64,000 bases of DNA. It comes from Massospora cicadina. Taxonomy: Eukaryota; Entomophthoromycota; Entomophthoromycetes; Entomophthorales; Entomophthoraceae. Positions 35,311-47,049 of this stretch are shown in pieces. Location: the NCBI GenBank assembly GCA_022478985.1, contig JAKSZP010009289.1, positions 144,991 to 208,990 of the forward strand, written 5' to 3'. The translations under genes were made by a program, and so were the position numbers. The notes under the pieces were generated by a model. That model saw nothing but the letters and a program-made list of their open reading frames with translations, did no database searches and was not told where the DNA came from. Within the stretch, counting starts at the first letter, position 1; each line of letters begins with the position of its first letter.

Positions 35311-37470
35311 CATTCATGACACGGCCAATTCAAGAGATTATGGCTAATCTCTCCGATTCTTCATGATGCTAAATTTAATCTTTTCTATATTGCACCAAAT
35401 CTATGCACTGCCCTGTACCAAAATAACAATCAGCTTTTAATGATAGTAGTAGCCTCAACCAAATGCTACCCACTCTGTAGCGCAGTTGTAAGATCTGCCA
35501 CCTTACTGTTTATTGCGGGCCCCTTCTCACTAACCTTCTGACTTCTCTGTCAATGCTAAGTTTGGTTTATTAAATTCAAATCAAAGCAACCATAACAGTC
35601 TTTGATGTCACTACAGCAGAAAGATTCAACACAAAATCAAATATAAAGCACTCAAGTTTTGCTACGTTTGCCTCCCAATTAAAGTCCACATAATGTAGAA
35701 CCCAACAGAACTAAATTTTTTCCTACTATATTCATTGTTATCCTTATATTAACAACTTATCATTCAACAAAATTGAAAGCTATTCTATATATGTCCCCAA
35801 TCCTCTGCTTTTCACCACGACTCACAAGTTCTTTGGAAATGCAGCCGCTAAGGGTGTGCCCAACCCCCTGCCCCCTCTGACATAGTAAACAGCGTTTTGC
35901 TAATACTAGCCTAGTTAGAAGCTTTGTTGTATACTCTATTTACCTCGCTCCCCAGACCCTCAAGTGTGCCTTCCTTATTCACATACTCTTAAATTAAATG
36001 TTAAAAAGTATACTTCATTAACAATAGTAAAAAATGGTTTTTGTATCTTTTTTGATATAACGTATACTTACATATCTTTATAAACTAATAATGACCTTTT
36101 TATAGTAAAAGTTACAATACTTTTATAGCTACCTGTACTCTCTGAGTACATTTTATCCTATTAATTTTAAGTATATATGAGCCAGATAATTTAACTCCAT
36201 ATAGATAGTTTGTTCAAAGTAGTCTCAATGATAGCATTTTGCAATCCAAATGACATAGTTGCTTCACCATGATTTGTTTTGATAGATTAGTAGGTTTGAA
36301 ATCATTAGAAGCAATTAGAAGTTGATATAATAGTGTAGATAGTCAAATTATCTGTTAGCTCAAAAACGTATATCTATAATATAATTTTATAATTACCCTT
36401 ATTACTATATTTATATATGCATTAGAAGGCAAAAGTGGAAGTAAAATTATTATTTCATTAAAAATTGTATGACTTTCAGGATTGGTATTTGCCAAGATAA
36501 CTGGGTTTTAAGTTAGTGTGCCTTAGCACCCTTAATAGCAACTATAAACTACAAGTTGACACTATACCCAAGGGAGTAATTATAAAACAGATTGAGGGAG
36601 TATAATTGAGTATTATGCAACATTTGGGCTATAGTTGATATATTTGTTTAATCATTGTAAGCTCCCTTGACAGCTTTAGAAATTTAGTTTTCATTTATAA
36701 CACTTCTATATATAGTTTGATTGTGATGCCCCTCCATAGTCCTCTATTTTTAATAGTGGAAGATTGAGATTGGTATATATTCTTGAGCTTGTTAGTTTTG
36801 GAAAAAAGGTTTATATTACAGGAAATGTGAAAAATAACATAATGCCCTAGTTTAGCATTATTTAGGTTTTATAGTGACATGGGAAAATTTATACTATGTT
36901 ACAGCTCATAATGGTATTGTTATTCTTAAAAGCTATTCTTAAAAGCCATTCTTATGGAATTATGCACTCTTTGGTCTAACAACATTAGAACTTACTAATA
37001 CAATTGTCCCTTAATTTAAATCACTTATAACTATTTTAAAAGAAATTTAAGAGGTTTCTTCTCCAAGACCAACGTTAACAGTTTTTGCAAGCACAAAGCC
37101 CTAGGCTTGATCTGTACTGTAGAGGTTTATTCCATTTTCTATACTATCTTTAAAGCTTACTTTCACTCATTGTAGACTTTTCAGATTTATAAATATAAAA
37201 CTATGCTTATTTGGGAGTTATGGTGTTTTGGGATTAGACTTGGTATTGAGGTTTAAGACTTAAAAAAAGGTCAGCAGCCACCTATTGTCCATCCATGGCA
37301 TGTCTCAGGTCATTCAACTTGGCCAGAGGAAAGGTTTATGGGTTGTTATCTCTCTTAATCTTATACAGGCCCAAGGTCTGGTCCAAAAGATAAAATTTAA
37401 ATTTAATTGGGTAAGGCTGACCATAAGATGCACACTTCAAATATGTAAACTAACAAGCACTAATATGAGC
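35311..37470. other. No gene recognised, very A+T-rich
   Basis: Long stretch with stops in all frames. It contains a small tandem repeat (attcttaaaagct, twice, at 36922-36950) and a tRNA-like A box (TAGCGCAGTTGTAAGA, about 35478) without a clear B box. Nothing else supportable. Confidence 0.5.
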
Positions 37471-38350
37471 TAGAGGCGCCCCAGAGAAGCTAACGCTGTC
37501 TCCTGTTTCCATCGGGAACGCCAAATAAAGGAAGAGGAGTATCATGAGTAAAAGGCTTGCGCCATTATTAAGCACATATGAAGGAAAGGGTCTGAAGTGA
37601 TGAACCAAACTGAAAACCAGGATAAGTCAACCGTCATTGACAGGATGGTAGATAACCAAACAACCATGCTTGAAAGTTGTCAATAAGGTGTGGCTGGAAT
37701 TGGCGTACAGCTTTCTGAAGGGTGGGAGTAGAGCCTGAAATGGCATCTAAAACAACCGTGTGGATAATCCATATTTTAATTGCTACCACTAAGGATTGGA
37801 GGAAAGGTTGTATAGGGTAATTCAAGGACAAGGCGAAGATGACATTAGATAGGTTGAAGAAATGTGTTTGCTCCTGGCAAAAAAGACATTAACCTCACGC
37901 CAAATCGCTTTTGACGGAGGGCACTCTTCCAGGCGGTGGACCAAAGTCCCATATTGGTCACAACACTTGAGGAGTTTGATGCGTTGGATCGCTCAACAGT
38001 AAGAGATACCCGTTTCAAGCAGCTCCACACATGGGAGCAAACATGCGGCTTTATAAGAGGGTGATGGGCAGACTTCCAGATGGCATTCTGGGCTTCTAGG
38101 GAGTAGGGAATGTCCAACATGTCCAGATAATCCACTCTGGCCATGATATGGGACCTCCCAAGGTATCATACTGTTAAGAACGGCTTGGATTTGTACTTTC
38201 TGTGTGAGGAGGGGATTAGGGAGACCCCTCTGGGAGATGTGCCCACTAAAGCAAATTCTCTAATATGCGCTCCACATGGAGAGGAGAATTCGTTTGAAGA
38301 GGGCGACGTCACATGTGGTCCATCAGCAGAGGGATGTGAGGCAAGATATC
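37471..38350 (-). pseudogene. LINE copy 1 C-terminal region
   Basis: Downstream of RT. Frame 38144-37845 reads ARVDYLDMLDIPYSLEAQNAIWKSAHHPLIKPHVCSH, and 37831-37634 gives LNYPIQPFLQSLVVAIKIWIIH. In copy 2 the same zone holds RRDVMRLLCQEREQAFSLSK, the zinc-binding zf-RVT-like module common after LINE RTs. Broken into at least three frames. Confidence 0.7.
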
Positions 38351-38554
38351 TTAACAGAGAATGGGGAAGGGTAGGAATTCTGAGGCCCAGGGTGTGGGAA
38401 AATTGGTGCAGGCCACGCGTGACCAGTGTTGGGCTTGGATTGTGGGGCTGGTGACTGCAACGATCAAGGTGCCAAGTATTTTGGTGGCATGGGCCTCAAA
38501 GTTATGTAAGCCCATACCACCACTATGGCAGGGCAAATAAGACATCCAGGAACA

Positions 38555-38608
38555 CTGAAGGTGGGAAGCTTTTTTTTTAGTACTAGATGGTCTGAAGGTG
38601 GGAAGCTT
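38555..38608 (-). mobile_element. Micro-retroposon 3 with 17-bp target duplication
   Basis: Perfect direct repeats ctgaaggtgggaagctt (38555-38571 and 38592-38608) around the same 20-nt insert as at 33133-33152. LINE copy 2 at about 44095-44115 (cacagggggagggcggcctaacc) has one copy only and no insert, so it is the empty site. Confidence 0.95.
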
Positions 38609-39733
38609 AACCAAAGCCGCCCTTGCAGGAGGGCATATAACGAGATGAAGAAAGATGGGATAAGGCAATAGTCTGAGTCTCAAACCAAACTTTTGATAGG
38701 AGCATAAAGTTGGCCAGCACTGTATTGCATAGTAGGGAAGTTTGGTGGGCCTGAGGGAGGCGATGCGTTTTTTGACATTGTCCAGAATATGGTTCTCAAT
38801 CACCAACGAGGCGTACTTCCCGCCCCCAGCTACACACCTAAATGGCGTACCAGACCAGCAGTGGGTCTTGGCATGTAGGGAGAACAAGTGGGGTGGTATG
38901 GGGTGGGCGAGGAAAGCGAACCTGTGAGCTAGCTGCTGAAGCAGGTAGGAAATTGGGTGCTGGTGAACACCGGGCTTGGAACTGACAAAGGAGAATGATT
39001 TTGGTTTTGGAGGCGTTAAGTGTAACTTTACTTACCATGGAGAAAACCTGGATAGTAGCCTCACGCATGCAAGTATCTTGGATGTTAGACACCCCAACCA
39101 CACAACCATCAGCAAAAGCCAAAATCTTAACCAATGATTGGCCTTGCACAAGGAAACCAGTAAGGTGGGCATTCATGTTGCATAGAAGTTGATCAAGGCT
39201 GAAGCTATACAAGAGTGGGTTCAAAGGGTCCCCTTGGAGGAGGCTTCTTTGAGGACGAAATATGTTAATGAAGAAGCCAGGGCCACACACAGCCATTGTG
39301 GCAGATTCCTTAAGCAACACCACCCAATTAAGGAACCAACGGGGGAGGTGGAACTTGTGGAGGCAGGCTTTAAGGTAATCCCAGTTGACTCTATCATAAG
39401 CCATCTGCTGGTCTTAAAAACAAGTGCCCTAGTAGCCGTGGATTGCCAAACGTTGGCTACATTGTGTATGAGGTCCAATATAGACCGCTTAGAAATAAAA
39501 CCAAATTTCTCAAAGGAAATGATATCAGAGGCAACTTCCACTAGACGGTTGGCCATAATTTTAGTAAATAATTTAGTATCTGTATTAATAAGTGAAATGG
39601 GGCGCCAGTTGGCCAAGTCCAGCTTAGCCCTTTTTTATAAAGCGTTATTTTGAAAGCCTCCTGGCCCCCAGGAAGGAGGCGCATTTCTTGCAGACAATGT
39701 TTCATTATGGCAAGCAACAAAGAGGAGAAATAA

Positions 39734-39898
39734 TTAAAATATCTCTTATATAAAGGGTGGTTAGCCTGGTAGATAAAACTGCTTCCACTCTAGTGCAGGT
39801 TTTGAGTTTGAAACTTCTACTGGCTAGGAAAATTCTTAGTGTGGTATATTTGTCCCAAGGTCGATCCACCTCAAATATTTTTTAAAATATCTGTTATA
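39734..39898 (+). mobile_element. SINE-2, tRNA-derived, inserted in LINE copy 1
   Basis: 131-bp retroposon (39751-39881) between 17-bp duplications ttaaaatatctsttata (39734-39750 and 39882-39898, one mismatch). The head shows an A box (TTAGCCTGGTAGATAAAAC, about 39760) and a B box (GAGTTTGAAACTTC, about 39808). The 3' end is CCACCTCAAATATTTTTT, the same closing motif as SINE-1. LINE copy 2 near 45230 (caattaaaataatttttg) lacks it. Orientation is opposite to the host LINE. Confidence 0.93.
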
Positions 39899-40299
39899 GG
39901 CTCATAAGGAATCCCATCTTGACCTGGGCATTTCCTGTTTGGTGCGCTGCAAACGGCATACTGAGTTATTCCTAAGAAATTAAATTCATCAACTCTGGGT
40001 TTTGGAAATGGTGCAGATATGTGCACTTACAAGAAATTTGTCAACTTCAGCTGTTCAACTGGATCAGAGCGATACAATTCAGAGTAGTAATTTTGAACTT
40101 CATTTGCCACTTCAGCTGGAGTATCTGCGATGGAGTGGTCCAGCCGCCTCACCTGTGTGCAGGCCAAGCTCTGTCATGGTGCAAGGAATTTTTGGAAAAA
40201 ATATATGGAGCATGTGTCACCTGCCATTATATTTTTTGCCTTATATTGCACATATTTACGATGTTTGTGTTGTCTTACCAGTGCGTTGAGATGAGCAGA

Positions 40300-41320
40300 C
40301 TATTCTTCCCACTTACAACCCCAAGCTGGGCTGTAGCCTACAGCTGGGATGTTATACTCCAGGTGGTCCTCTCCTACAAGTGTTTGCATAATGAATGCTG
40401 ATGAACCCTGAGAGCGATGTGAGGAGAGATGGCATGTCTGGAGGTTGGTGTTCGCATTGAAGGTTGACCAGGTAGTAAGTGAGTCTGCACAGAACAGTGT
40501 GGTGAACTCTGGTGCCAAAGTTTCAGCATCCACCCATGAGGTAAACCAGGCGACGTGATCTCGGCTGGACAAAGTTTGCACCATTTTGGCGCCTGTGCTG
40601 TTGGGTGTGACAAAAAGAAGGAAATCAACACCAACCTGTGGTCAGAGAAATTGAATTTTTGTCAATGTAAAATGTGAAATCTGGGGGCAAAAATTTAACG
40701 GTTCAAGAATAAGTTTAATGTGGGACATAGACCTCAGCTGACCGTTGTGCACGTGGGGTTGACATGTTGGGAAACAGAAGTGCATGTTTAGATATGGTAT
40801 CAAACAGCCCAAAAGTGGCTTTTAGAATGTGAAGTTCTACATGCCCCTGTAGGGGGCAGGTGATAAGGCCAGCGTTTGGTGGCTGAGTTAACCCAGCAGT
40901 TCGTGTCACCCATCGCAATTGGGTTATGGGGAAGTGGGAGGGAAGTAATGACTGAGAAGAAAACCCAGAGAGCCCGCACACAGATTGTGTCATATATAAT
41001 AACAATAGTGTGCATTTTGTCATCCCATGAAGAGAACACTACAAGCACATGGCCATCAAGGTAAAAATCTTTAGAAATGAATTTAAAGTTATGGGATGCA
41101 TGTATAAGCACCCCACAGTGCGGCAACCAGAAAGAAATGGAAGGGAGGAGCATTATTGCCCATGTTTCCTTGGCACCGTGTGAATAATGGGTTTCCTGAA
41201 TGGCAGGATACCCACAGGTAAATAATGTCTAAAAAACTCAGTTTCCTAGCCTGGGATGGCGAGGTTTTGAGTCCAGCTATGTTCACCATCCTTATTGTGA
41301 AGCTCCACCCCATTGCACCT
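40300..41320 (-). pseudogene. LINE copy 1 endonuclease
   Basis: Apurinic-type endonuclease that nicks the target DNA. From the right it reads MVNIAGLKTSPSQARKLSFL (41290 on), PIAMGDTNCWVN near 40915 (the GDxN catalytic block), then FNFSDHRLVLISFFL near 40650 (the SDHxxI C-terminal block with the catalytic His). Frames change at least three times. Copy 2 counterpart: 45830-46750. Confidence 0.85.
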
Positions 41321-41649
41321 TAGGTTCTATGGGAAGGCCCCTTGGCCTTCTTGGCCTTCCATTGGTGCTTTCTCAGCAGCAGAGTAGCCCACGTTTGGTG
41401 CACTTTTTTATATGTGGGCTTAAGGTGATCTGTCACTTTGGATGTAGTTGTGGTTTTGGTCTTCTTTTTTGCTGTTTTGGTTCAAATTACAAATTGCTGT
41501 GTTCCTGCGGTGCATCAATGGAGGTCAACAGAAAATTTGGAGGTAAATGGGTGATAAATTCAGTTTTATTTGGGAGGTAATCTTGCTCAGGTAAATCTGA
41601 CTCACCCATTGAGTCCTTAGGTGGGTTGGCTTAATCTGATTGGTGAATG

Positions 41650-42560
41650 GATTCATGAGCCGCTTCAGCCATAAATTGACTTGATGTCATCTGGGGTCAG
41701 AGCAGGCAGGATCATGGATGCAGCAATGGCTGCTGCTCTTCGCGCCTGCTTGGGCTTCTTACACTTCTGCGGGGACACTTGTTTGACCTGAATGTAACAC
41801 CCATGTTCGCTCCATGAGAAGGTGGCATAGGTGTCTATAGCCAGTTCATAATGGGTTTCTGCACTGTCAATTACATTATGTAGGATTTCGTTTTGTGTAA
41901 TGCCCTCCTTTTGCAGGGAAAGCGTGGGACTTGTGGCCAAAAGCGTGACAAAGGTGCACATAGGGGGCGCGGTATCCACTGTGACGTGGATTGGGTGCAA
42001 TTCCAGCCTGTCAATGAACACAATTGCTGTGTGGGTGATTTGGGTTAAATCTTTCACAATGACTGAGGATGAGATGATCAAAGCAATCACTTTGCCCGTG
42101 CACAGGCCCAGAATGAACATAAAGCGTTGCATTTCAAAGGAGTGAATTTTCTATAGCTTTTAAGCCCTTCCTTAAGCTGGAGCTCCAGCACTGTGCGCTT
42201 CATTGTTATGAGGATAAAGTCAAACGCTACAAAAATTTCAGTTTAATTTGGTCCACCAAGTGCACTTTGTCTCAACCACCCATTGACCATCTTGGAGGTC
42301 TACCACTACATACACCTGTGAAGCTTTGTTAGTTTCTTTTTTATTTTCAAACCCTAATCCAACCAAACGCAGGTCATGGAGTGTGGTGCAATATATACTG
42401 CTTTCGAAAATGGTTGTGCACATCTCCACAGAACTTTTCCCAAAGCGCTGTATGATTATTATCCAGGAAGACTTGAACCCGTGCTCCACTGATGACAGGG
42501 GCTGGGAATGCGGAGTCTTGATAAACTGGTTACACTTTGCTTGAAAGCTAGATATACAGG
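41650..42560 (-). pseudogene. LINE copy 1 ORF1 with decayed CCHC knuckle
   Basis: Gag-like RNA-binding protein. Frame 42132-41665 (155 codons) reads HVTVDTAPPMCTFVTLLATSP; copy 2 shows that this is a shifted CTFCHAFGHKVHTC knuckle. After it come ITQNEILHNVIDSAETHYELAI and a basic stretch QKCKKPKQARRAAAIAAS. The N-terminal part (42489-42238) has QVYVVVDLQDGQWVVETKC. ORF ends just before the endonuclease. Confidence 0.8.
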
Positions 42561-42790
42561 GAAAAACTAACCGCTGTTTTAAATTTTATCTAGGCTGCCA
42601 GTGTCGCCAGGGCTTTACAAACTTTAGACAGTGAAGAGCCCAATCCTGTGCCCTTTACTTTGCTAGCCCAACTGCTACCAGACATTGGGTGCACGCTAAT
42701 CTCCTCAAAGAGATTAATAAGCTTACCTAGACTTGAATCAAATTTTTTGCAATTAGTGATTTCAACGAGAGAGAAAAGCTTTTGATCCAC

Positions 42791-43010
42791 TAGGTAGATG
42801 AAACCAAGAACCTTAATAGAACTAAACTTTTATATAAGATATTCTTTACTACTATAATTAATCTTATCATAGAAAGTATATTTTTTAAAAAAAAGTAAAT
42901 CTTGATTTTCCAATACTTTTCTCTAAATCACCTTTAAAGCTTTATTTGGGGAAGGCAGATCATGGGATGGGAACTTCCTATATACATCAACTACAAAACT
43001 TTAAGAAAAC
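42791..43010. other. Spacer between the two LINE copies
   Basis: About 220 bp of A+T-rich sequence separating the 5' end of copy 1 from the 3' end of copy 2. I see no direct repeat that could be a target duplication for either copy. Confidence 0.6.
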
Positions 43011-44050
43011 AAGAGGCACTCCAGAGGAACTGAAGCTACCTCCTGTTGCCAGCAGGACTGCCAGTGGAAGAAAGAGGGGAAGTTACAGGGGAGATTTGGG
43101 CCAAAACTAAACACAAATGAAGGAAAGGGTCTGACGAGAGGAACTAGATGGGGAACCAGGATGATTTTAACTGGCATTGCGGGATGGCAGGTGGCTACAC
43201 AAACAATCTTGAAAATGCTCTGTGAGGTGGGAGTGGAAGCAATGCACAGCTTCACGGATGGTTGGGTAGTGCCAGACAGTGCATCAAGGACAATAGTGTA
43301 GATCATGCATAGCGCTATTGCAACAATTAATGTGTGGAGTGATGGGTGGATAGGAGAGTTCATGTAAAAGGCGAAGATATTTTTAGACAGGCTGAAAGCC
43401 TGCTCACGCTCCTGGCATAAGAGGCGCATAACATCCCGCCTGATCGCCTGTGATGGCGGAAATTCTTCCATTTGATGGAATAATGACCTGTATTGACCGC
43501 ATAAAAATCATAAAGTTTGAGAGGCATTGGAATGCTCAGTCATGCGGTACACCTTTCTCAGGTACCTCCACACATGAGCGCGAATCTGGGGTTCTAAAAT
43601 AGGATGGTGAGTGTACCGCCAGATGTCCTTTTGGGTCTTCAAAAAGTATGGGATGTCCAGCTTGTCAAGGTAGTCCACACGGGTAATTTGGAGGGACGTT
43701 GGGTACCAGGTTGTTCAAAACGACTTGTCCATGGAAATCTTGTTTGAAATGGGGAGTAGGGCGACCCCTCTGGGCGGTGTGTCCTCAGTTGTTGATTCTC
43801 CACCCAGCACTTCACATTGATAGGAGAATTCGTTTAAAGTGGTGCAACGTCACATGTGGGCTCGAGGCAGAGGGATGAGAGGTCAGATAGTTAAGTAGCG
43901 AATGGAGGTGGTTAGGATTATGTAGGCCCAGGGCGTGTGAAAAATTGGAGTGGCCCCGCGTGACCAGTGTTAGTATGGGAGTGTGGGGTTGGTGACTTCA
44001 GCGATCCAGTTTACAAGTATTTTGGCGGCATGGGCCTTAAAATTGAGCAG
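43011..44050 (-). pseudogene. LINE copy 2 C-terminal zinc module
   Basis: Frame 43471-43001 (156 codons) reads MEEFPPSQAIRRDVMRLLCQ then EREQAFSLSKNIFAFY and LHTLIVAIALCMIYTIVLDAL; just upstream FLCGQYRSLFHQ supplies the Cys of a CxxC/H type zf-RVT module. This is the end of the RT polyprotein. Confidence 0.75.
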
Positions 44051-44099
44051 GCCCATGCCACCACTATGATATGTGCCAAACATGTCATCCAGGCGCACA

Positions 44100-45350
44100 G
44101 GGGGAGGGCGGCCTAACCAAAGCCACCCTTGTAGGAGGGCGTACAAAGAGTTTATGGAATAGTGGGAAAGGGAGAAGAGTAAGCTAAAAACCAGACTTTA
44201 AACAGGAGCATAAATTTGGCAAGCACAACCTGACCTGGGAGGGTAACCTGGTGGACTCTGAGGGAAGCGATGCGTTTTGTGACATTGTCCAGAATATGGC
44301 TCTCCATTGCCAATGGGTTACCCTCCCGCCTCCAACCACACCCCCAAATGGCGCACCAGACCATCAGTGGTTTTTTGGCACAAAAGGGAGAACAAGCGGG
44401 GTGTAATGGGGTTTCTGGGAAAGTGAACCTGAAAGCTATCTGCTGAAGCAGGCTTATTATGGGGCGCTGGTTACCTGTGGGCTTTATACCAGCTGAGGAT
44501 AATGATTTTAATTTTGGAGGCATTGAGAGCAGCTTTAATGACCCTGGAGTAATCCTGGATAGTAGCCTCAAGCACACAAGCCTTTTGGTTGTTAAACACC
44601 CCAACCACAAAATTGTCTGCAAATGCCATCATACTAACAGGTGCTTGGACTTTCACATGGACACCAGCAAGGCGGGCATTTACATTGCATAACAGTGTTA
44701 GAGGCTAAAGTTATAAGAGTGGACTTAAAAAATCCCCTTAGTGGAGACCCCTTTGAGGGTGAACCACTTCAGTGAGAAAACCAGGGCCTTGCACAGCCAT
44801 AGTGGCAGACTCCATTAGAAGCATCACTCAATTAATGAACTGGTAAGGGAGGTGGAACTTGTGGAGTCAGGCTTTGAGGTAATCCCAGTTGATCCTATTT
44901 TTCTTTTGTTGATCTTAATACACAAGCGCCCCAGTAGCCATGGATGGCAGATATTAGCCTCGGTGTGAATTTTGTCCCATATTGACCACTTGGGGATGAA
45001 ACCAAATTGCTCAGAGGAGATTACTTCATAAGCAACTTCCCCTAGGCGGTTGGCCATGATCTTGGTGAATAACTAAGTATCAGTATTAGTAAGTGATTTG
45101 GGGCGCCAATATGCCAAGTCATTATTATAACCTTTTTATACAGCGTTATCAAGTATGCCTCCTGGCCCCCAGGAAGGAGGCGCATTTCTAAGAGACATTT
45201 GTTCATTGAGGCAAGCAGCAGAGATGAGAAACAATTAAAATAATTTTTGTAGAACTCATATGAAATTACATCTGGACCTGGGCACTTCCTATGCGGTGCA
45301 TCACAAACGGCATACCAAAGTTTGTCCCAAGTAATTAAACGCATCAGCTC
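44100..45350 (-). pseudogene. LINE copy 2 reverse transcriptase
   Basis: Motifs: CPGPDVISYEFYKNYF (45290, the GPDxxxxEFYK block), MRLLPGGQEAYLITLYKK, MANRLGEVAYEVISSEQFGFIP (45057 on), and AFADNFVVGVFN (44625), in which the FADD box is FADN. Motif A is lost: the sequence near 44900 has an interrupted form of AYDRVNW. Frame 44622-44152 covers the palm end and thumb (SHILDNVTKRIASL). Confidence 0.9.
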
Positions 45351-45776
45351 CAGGTAATAGTAAATGGTGCATATATATGTATCATTGAGAAACTCATTAA
45401 TTTAGGCCAGTTTGACTTGTTTGGACTTTTTAAAACTCAGAGTAAAAGTTTTACTCTTTGACTTCCACAATAGCTGGAGTTTCTTCAACGGAGGTGTCTG
45501 GCTGCCTTACCTGTGTTCAGGACAAGCTCTGTTGCAGTGCAAAGAATCTACAAAAAAGTAGGTGAAGCACATGTCACCCGCCATTATAATTTTTCCTTAT
45601 ACTGAACACAAACGCAATATTTGTGTTGTTTTACCAGTACGTTTAGATGAGCAGACATGTCTGCCCACTTACTCTAAGCCAGTCTGTATCCTGCGGCAGG
45701 GACATTTGACCCCAGGTGGTCCACTTGCACTATCATGCACTAAATGACCGTCAAGACAGCCCAAGTGTGATGAGAT

Positions 45777-45861
45777 GAGATGTGGCGTGCCTGACATTGA
45801 TGAATCCCCCACTCGGGTTGGGACCATCTAGTAGTAAAAAAAAGAGATGTGGCGTACCTGA
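45777..45861 (+). mobile_element. Micro-retroposon 4 (49 nt) with 18-bp target duplication
   Basis: Direct repeats gagatgtggcgtrcctga (45777-45794 and 45844-45861, one mismatch) enclose 49 nt. This longest copy reads from a B-box-like ttgatgaatccccc, through actcgggttggg, to accatctagtagtaaaaaaaa. LINE copy 1 at 40425-40445 (gagagatggcatgtctgg) is the empty site. It shows that the 20-nt inserts are 3' ends of a tRNA-like SINE. Confidence 0.93.
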
Positions 45862-46760
45862 AGGATGGTGTTCACTTTGAAGGTTGAACAGGTATCGAGT
45901 GGATCAGCACAAAATGGTATGGTGAACTCAAGTGCCAAAGTTTTGTTGTCCACCCATGAGGAAACCCTAGGTGACGTGATCTTGGCTGGACAAAATTTGC
46001 ACCATATTGGCACCTGTGTCACTGGGCTTGATAAATTGAAAGAAATAGAAATCAACCTGTGGTCAGAGAAATCATTTTTTTTCATTTTAAAATGTGCAAT
46101 CTGGGGGCAAAAGTCCAACGGGGCAAGAATGAGGTCAATGTGGGACATAGACCTCAGCTGAAAGTTGTGCAAATGGGGATGGGACATGTTGGGTAGCAGC
46201 AGTGCTTGTTTGGGGAAGGTATCATATAGCCCCAAGGTGGCTTTAAGAACGCAGAGTTCAACATGCCCCTGCAGGGGAATAGGCAATGAAGGCCAGCGTT
46301 TGGTGGCTGGGTTAACTCAGCAGTTCATGTCGCCCAGCACAAATGGATCAGGTGGAAGTGGGAGAAATGTTAAAGATGAGAGGAACTCCTGGCGAGCCTG
46401 CGCACGGATTGGGGCATAAATTTCAACAATAGAATGCACTTTGTCATCCCACGAAAAGGACACTACAAGGACATGGCCATTGAGTTACAAATATTTGGAA
46501 TTAATTTAAAACTATTAGACACACATATAAACACTCCACAGTTTGGTGACCAAAAGGAAGGGAGGGGAGGAGCATGCTTGCCTTTGTTTTCTTGGCACTG
46601 TGTGGACAGTGGGATTCCTAATTGACCAGGATAACCACAGGTAAATTATTCTTTAAAAAACTCAGTTTTCTAGCCCAGGATAGCGATGCCTTGAGTCCAG
46701 CTTGTTCAACGTCCCTATAGTGAAGGAGACCCCCATCACATCTTAGGTGCAATGAGATGG
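45830..46760 (-). pseudogene. LINE copy 2 endonuclease
   Basis: On the minus strand near 46340 the sequence encodes LGDMNC then a stop then VNPATKRW (GDxN catalytic block intact), then LILAPLDFCPQIAHFKMKKN and DFSDHRLISISFNL near 46080 (SDHxxI block). Frame 46286-45828 is open for 152 codons. Best-preserved endonuclease half in the window. Confidence 0.88.
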
Positions 46761-47049
46761 GCCCCCTTGCCCTTCAGCCGACTAATTTTACAGCACACTT
46801 CTCTTTGGCATCACGTGAGTTTTGTGCTACTGATTAATTGTCCTTAGGGAGTATTTTGCTGTGTGTTTATTGTCAGATTTGGAATTTTTGATTTATTTAA
46901 AATTTTTGAAATTGTATGCTCCTGAAGCGCACCATCGGTTGTTAATAAAAACTCAGTGGAGAATGGGATGGGGGAATCAGTTTTGATCAGTTCTTGGTAA
47001 TTTTGCTTGGGTAATCCGACTCATTCATCTGGTACACAGGTAGGTGGGC

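Larger units (their letters stand above)
38351..39990 (-). pseudogene. LINE copy 1 reverse transcriptase
   Basis: Readable motif order on the minus strand: LLPGGQEAF (near 39670), ANWRPISLINTDTKLFTKIMANRL (39616-39545), FGFISKRSILDLIHNV, MAYDRVNWDYL (motif A, 39404), LLQGDPLNPLLYSFSLDQLL (motif B), and AFADGCVVGVSN (motif C, near 39110). The FADD box is FADG, so the second catalytic Asp is lost. The thumb/connector SGGMGLHNFEAHATKILG follows near 38510 in the 178-codon frame 38887-38351. Copy 2 has FADN at the same place. Confidence 0.92.
37471..42790 (-). mobile_element. LINE copy 1 (L1/Tad-like non-LTR element)
   Basis: About 5.3-kb non-LTR retrotransposon, 5' end at right. It has ORF1 with a CCHC knuckle, an AP-type endonuclease, reverse transcriptase and a Cys-rich C-terminal region. 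It aligns end to end with 43011-48214 (first shared bases at the 3' end gaggcgccccagag / gaggcactccagag; last at the 5' end caattagtgat). No long poly(A) tail remains at the 3' end. Two later insertions sit in it: SINE-2 (39734-39898) and a micro-retroposon (38555-38608). Confidence 0.92.

Noticed and set aside
35470..35540. tRNA-like A box TAGCGCAGTTGTAAGA, possible fourth SINE head
   Set aside because: No convincing B box at the right distance, no shared 3' end and no flanking duplication. Left as a remark only.
36922..36950. Two-unit tandem repeat attcttaaaagct
   Set aside because: Only two units in A+T-rich DNA; no sign of function.
42791..43010. Search for target-site duplications at the LINE copy ends
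   Set aside because: No direct repeat of 8 bp or more could be found at the inferred ends, probably because the ends have decayed or are slightly misplaced.
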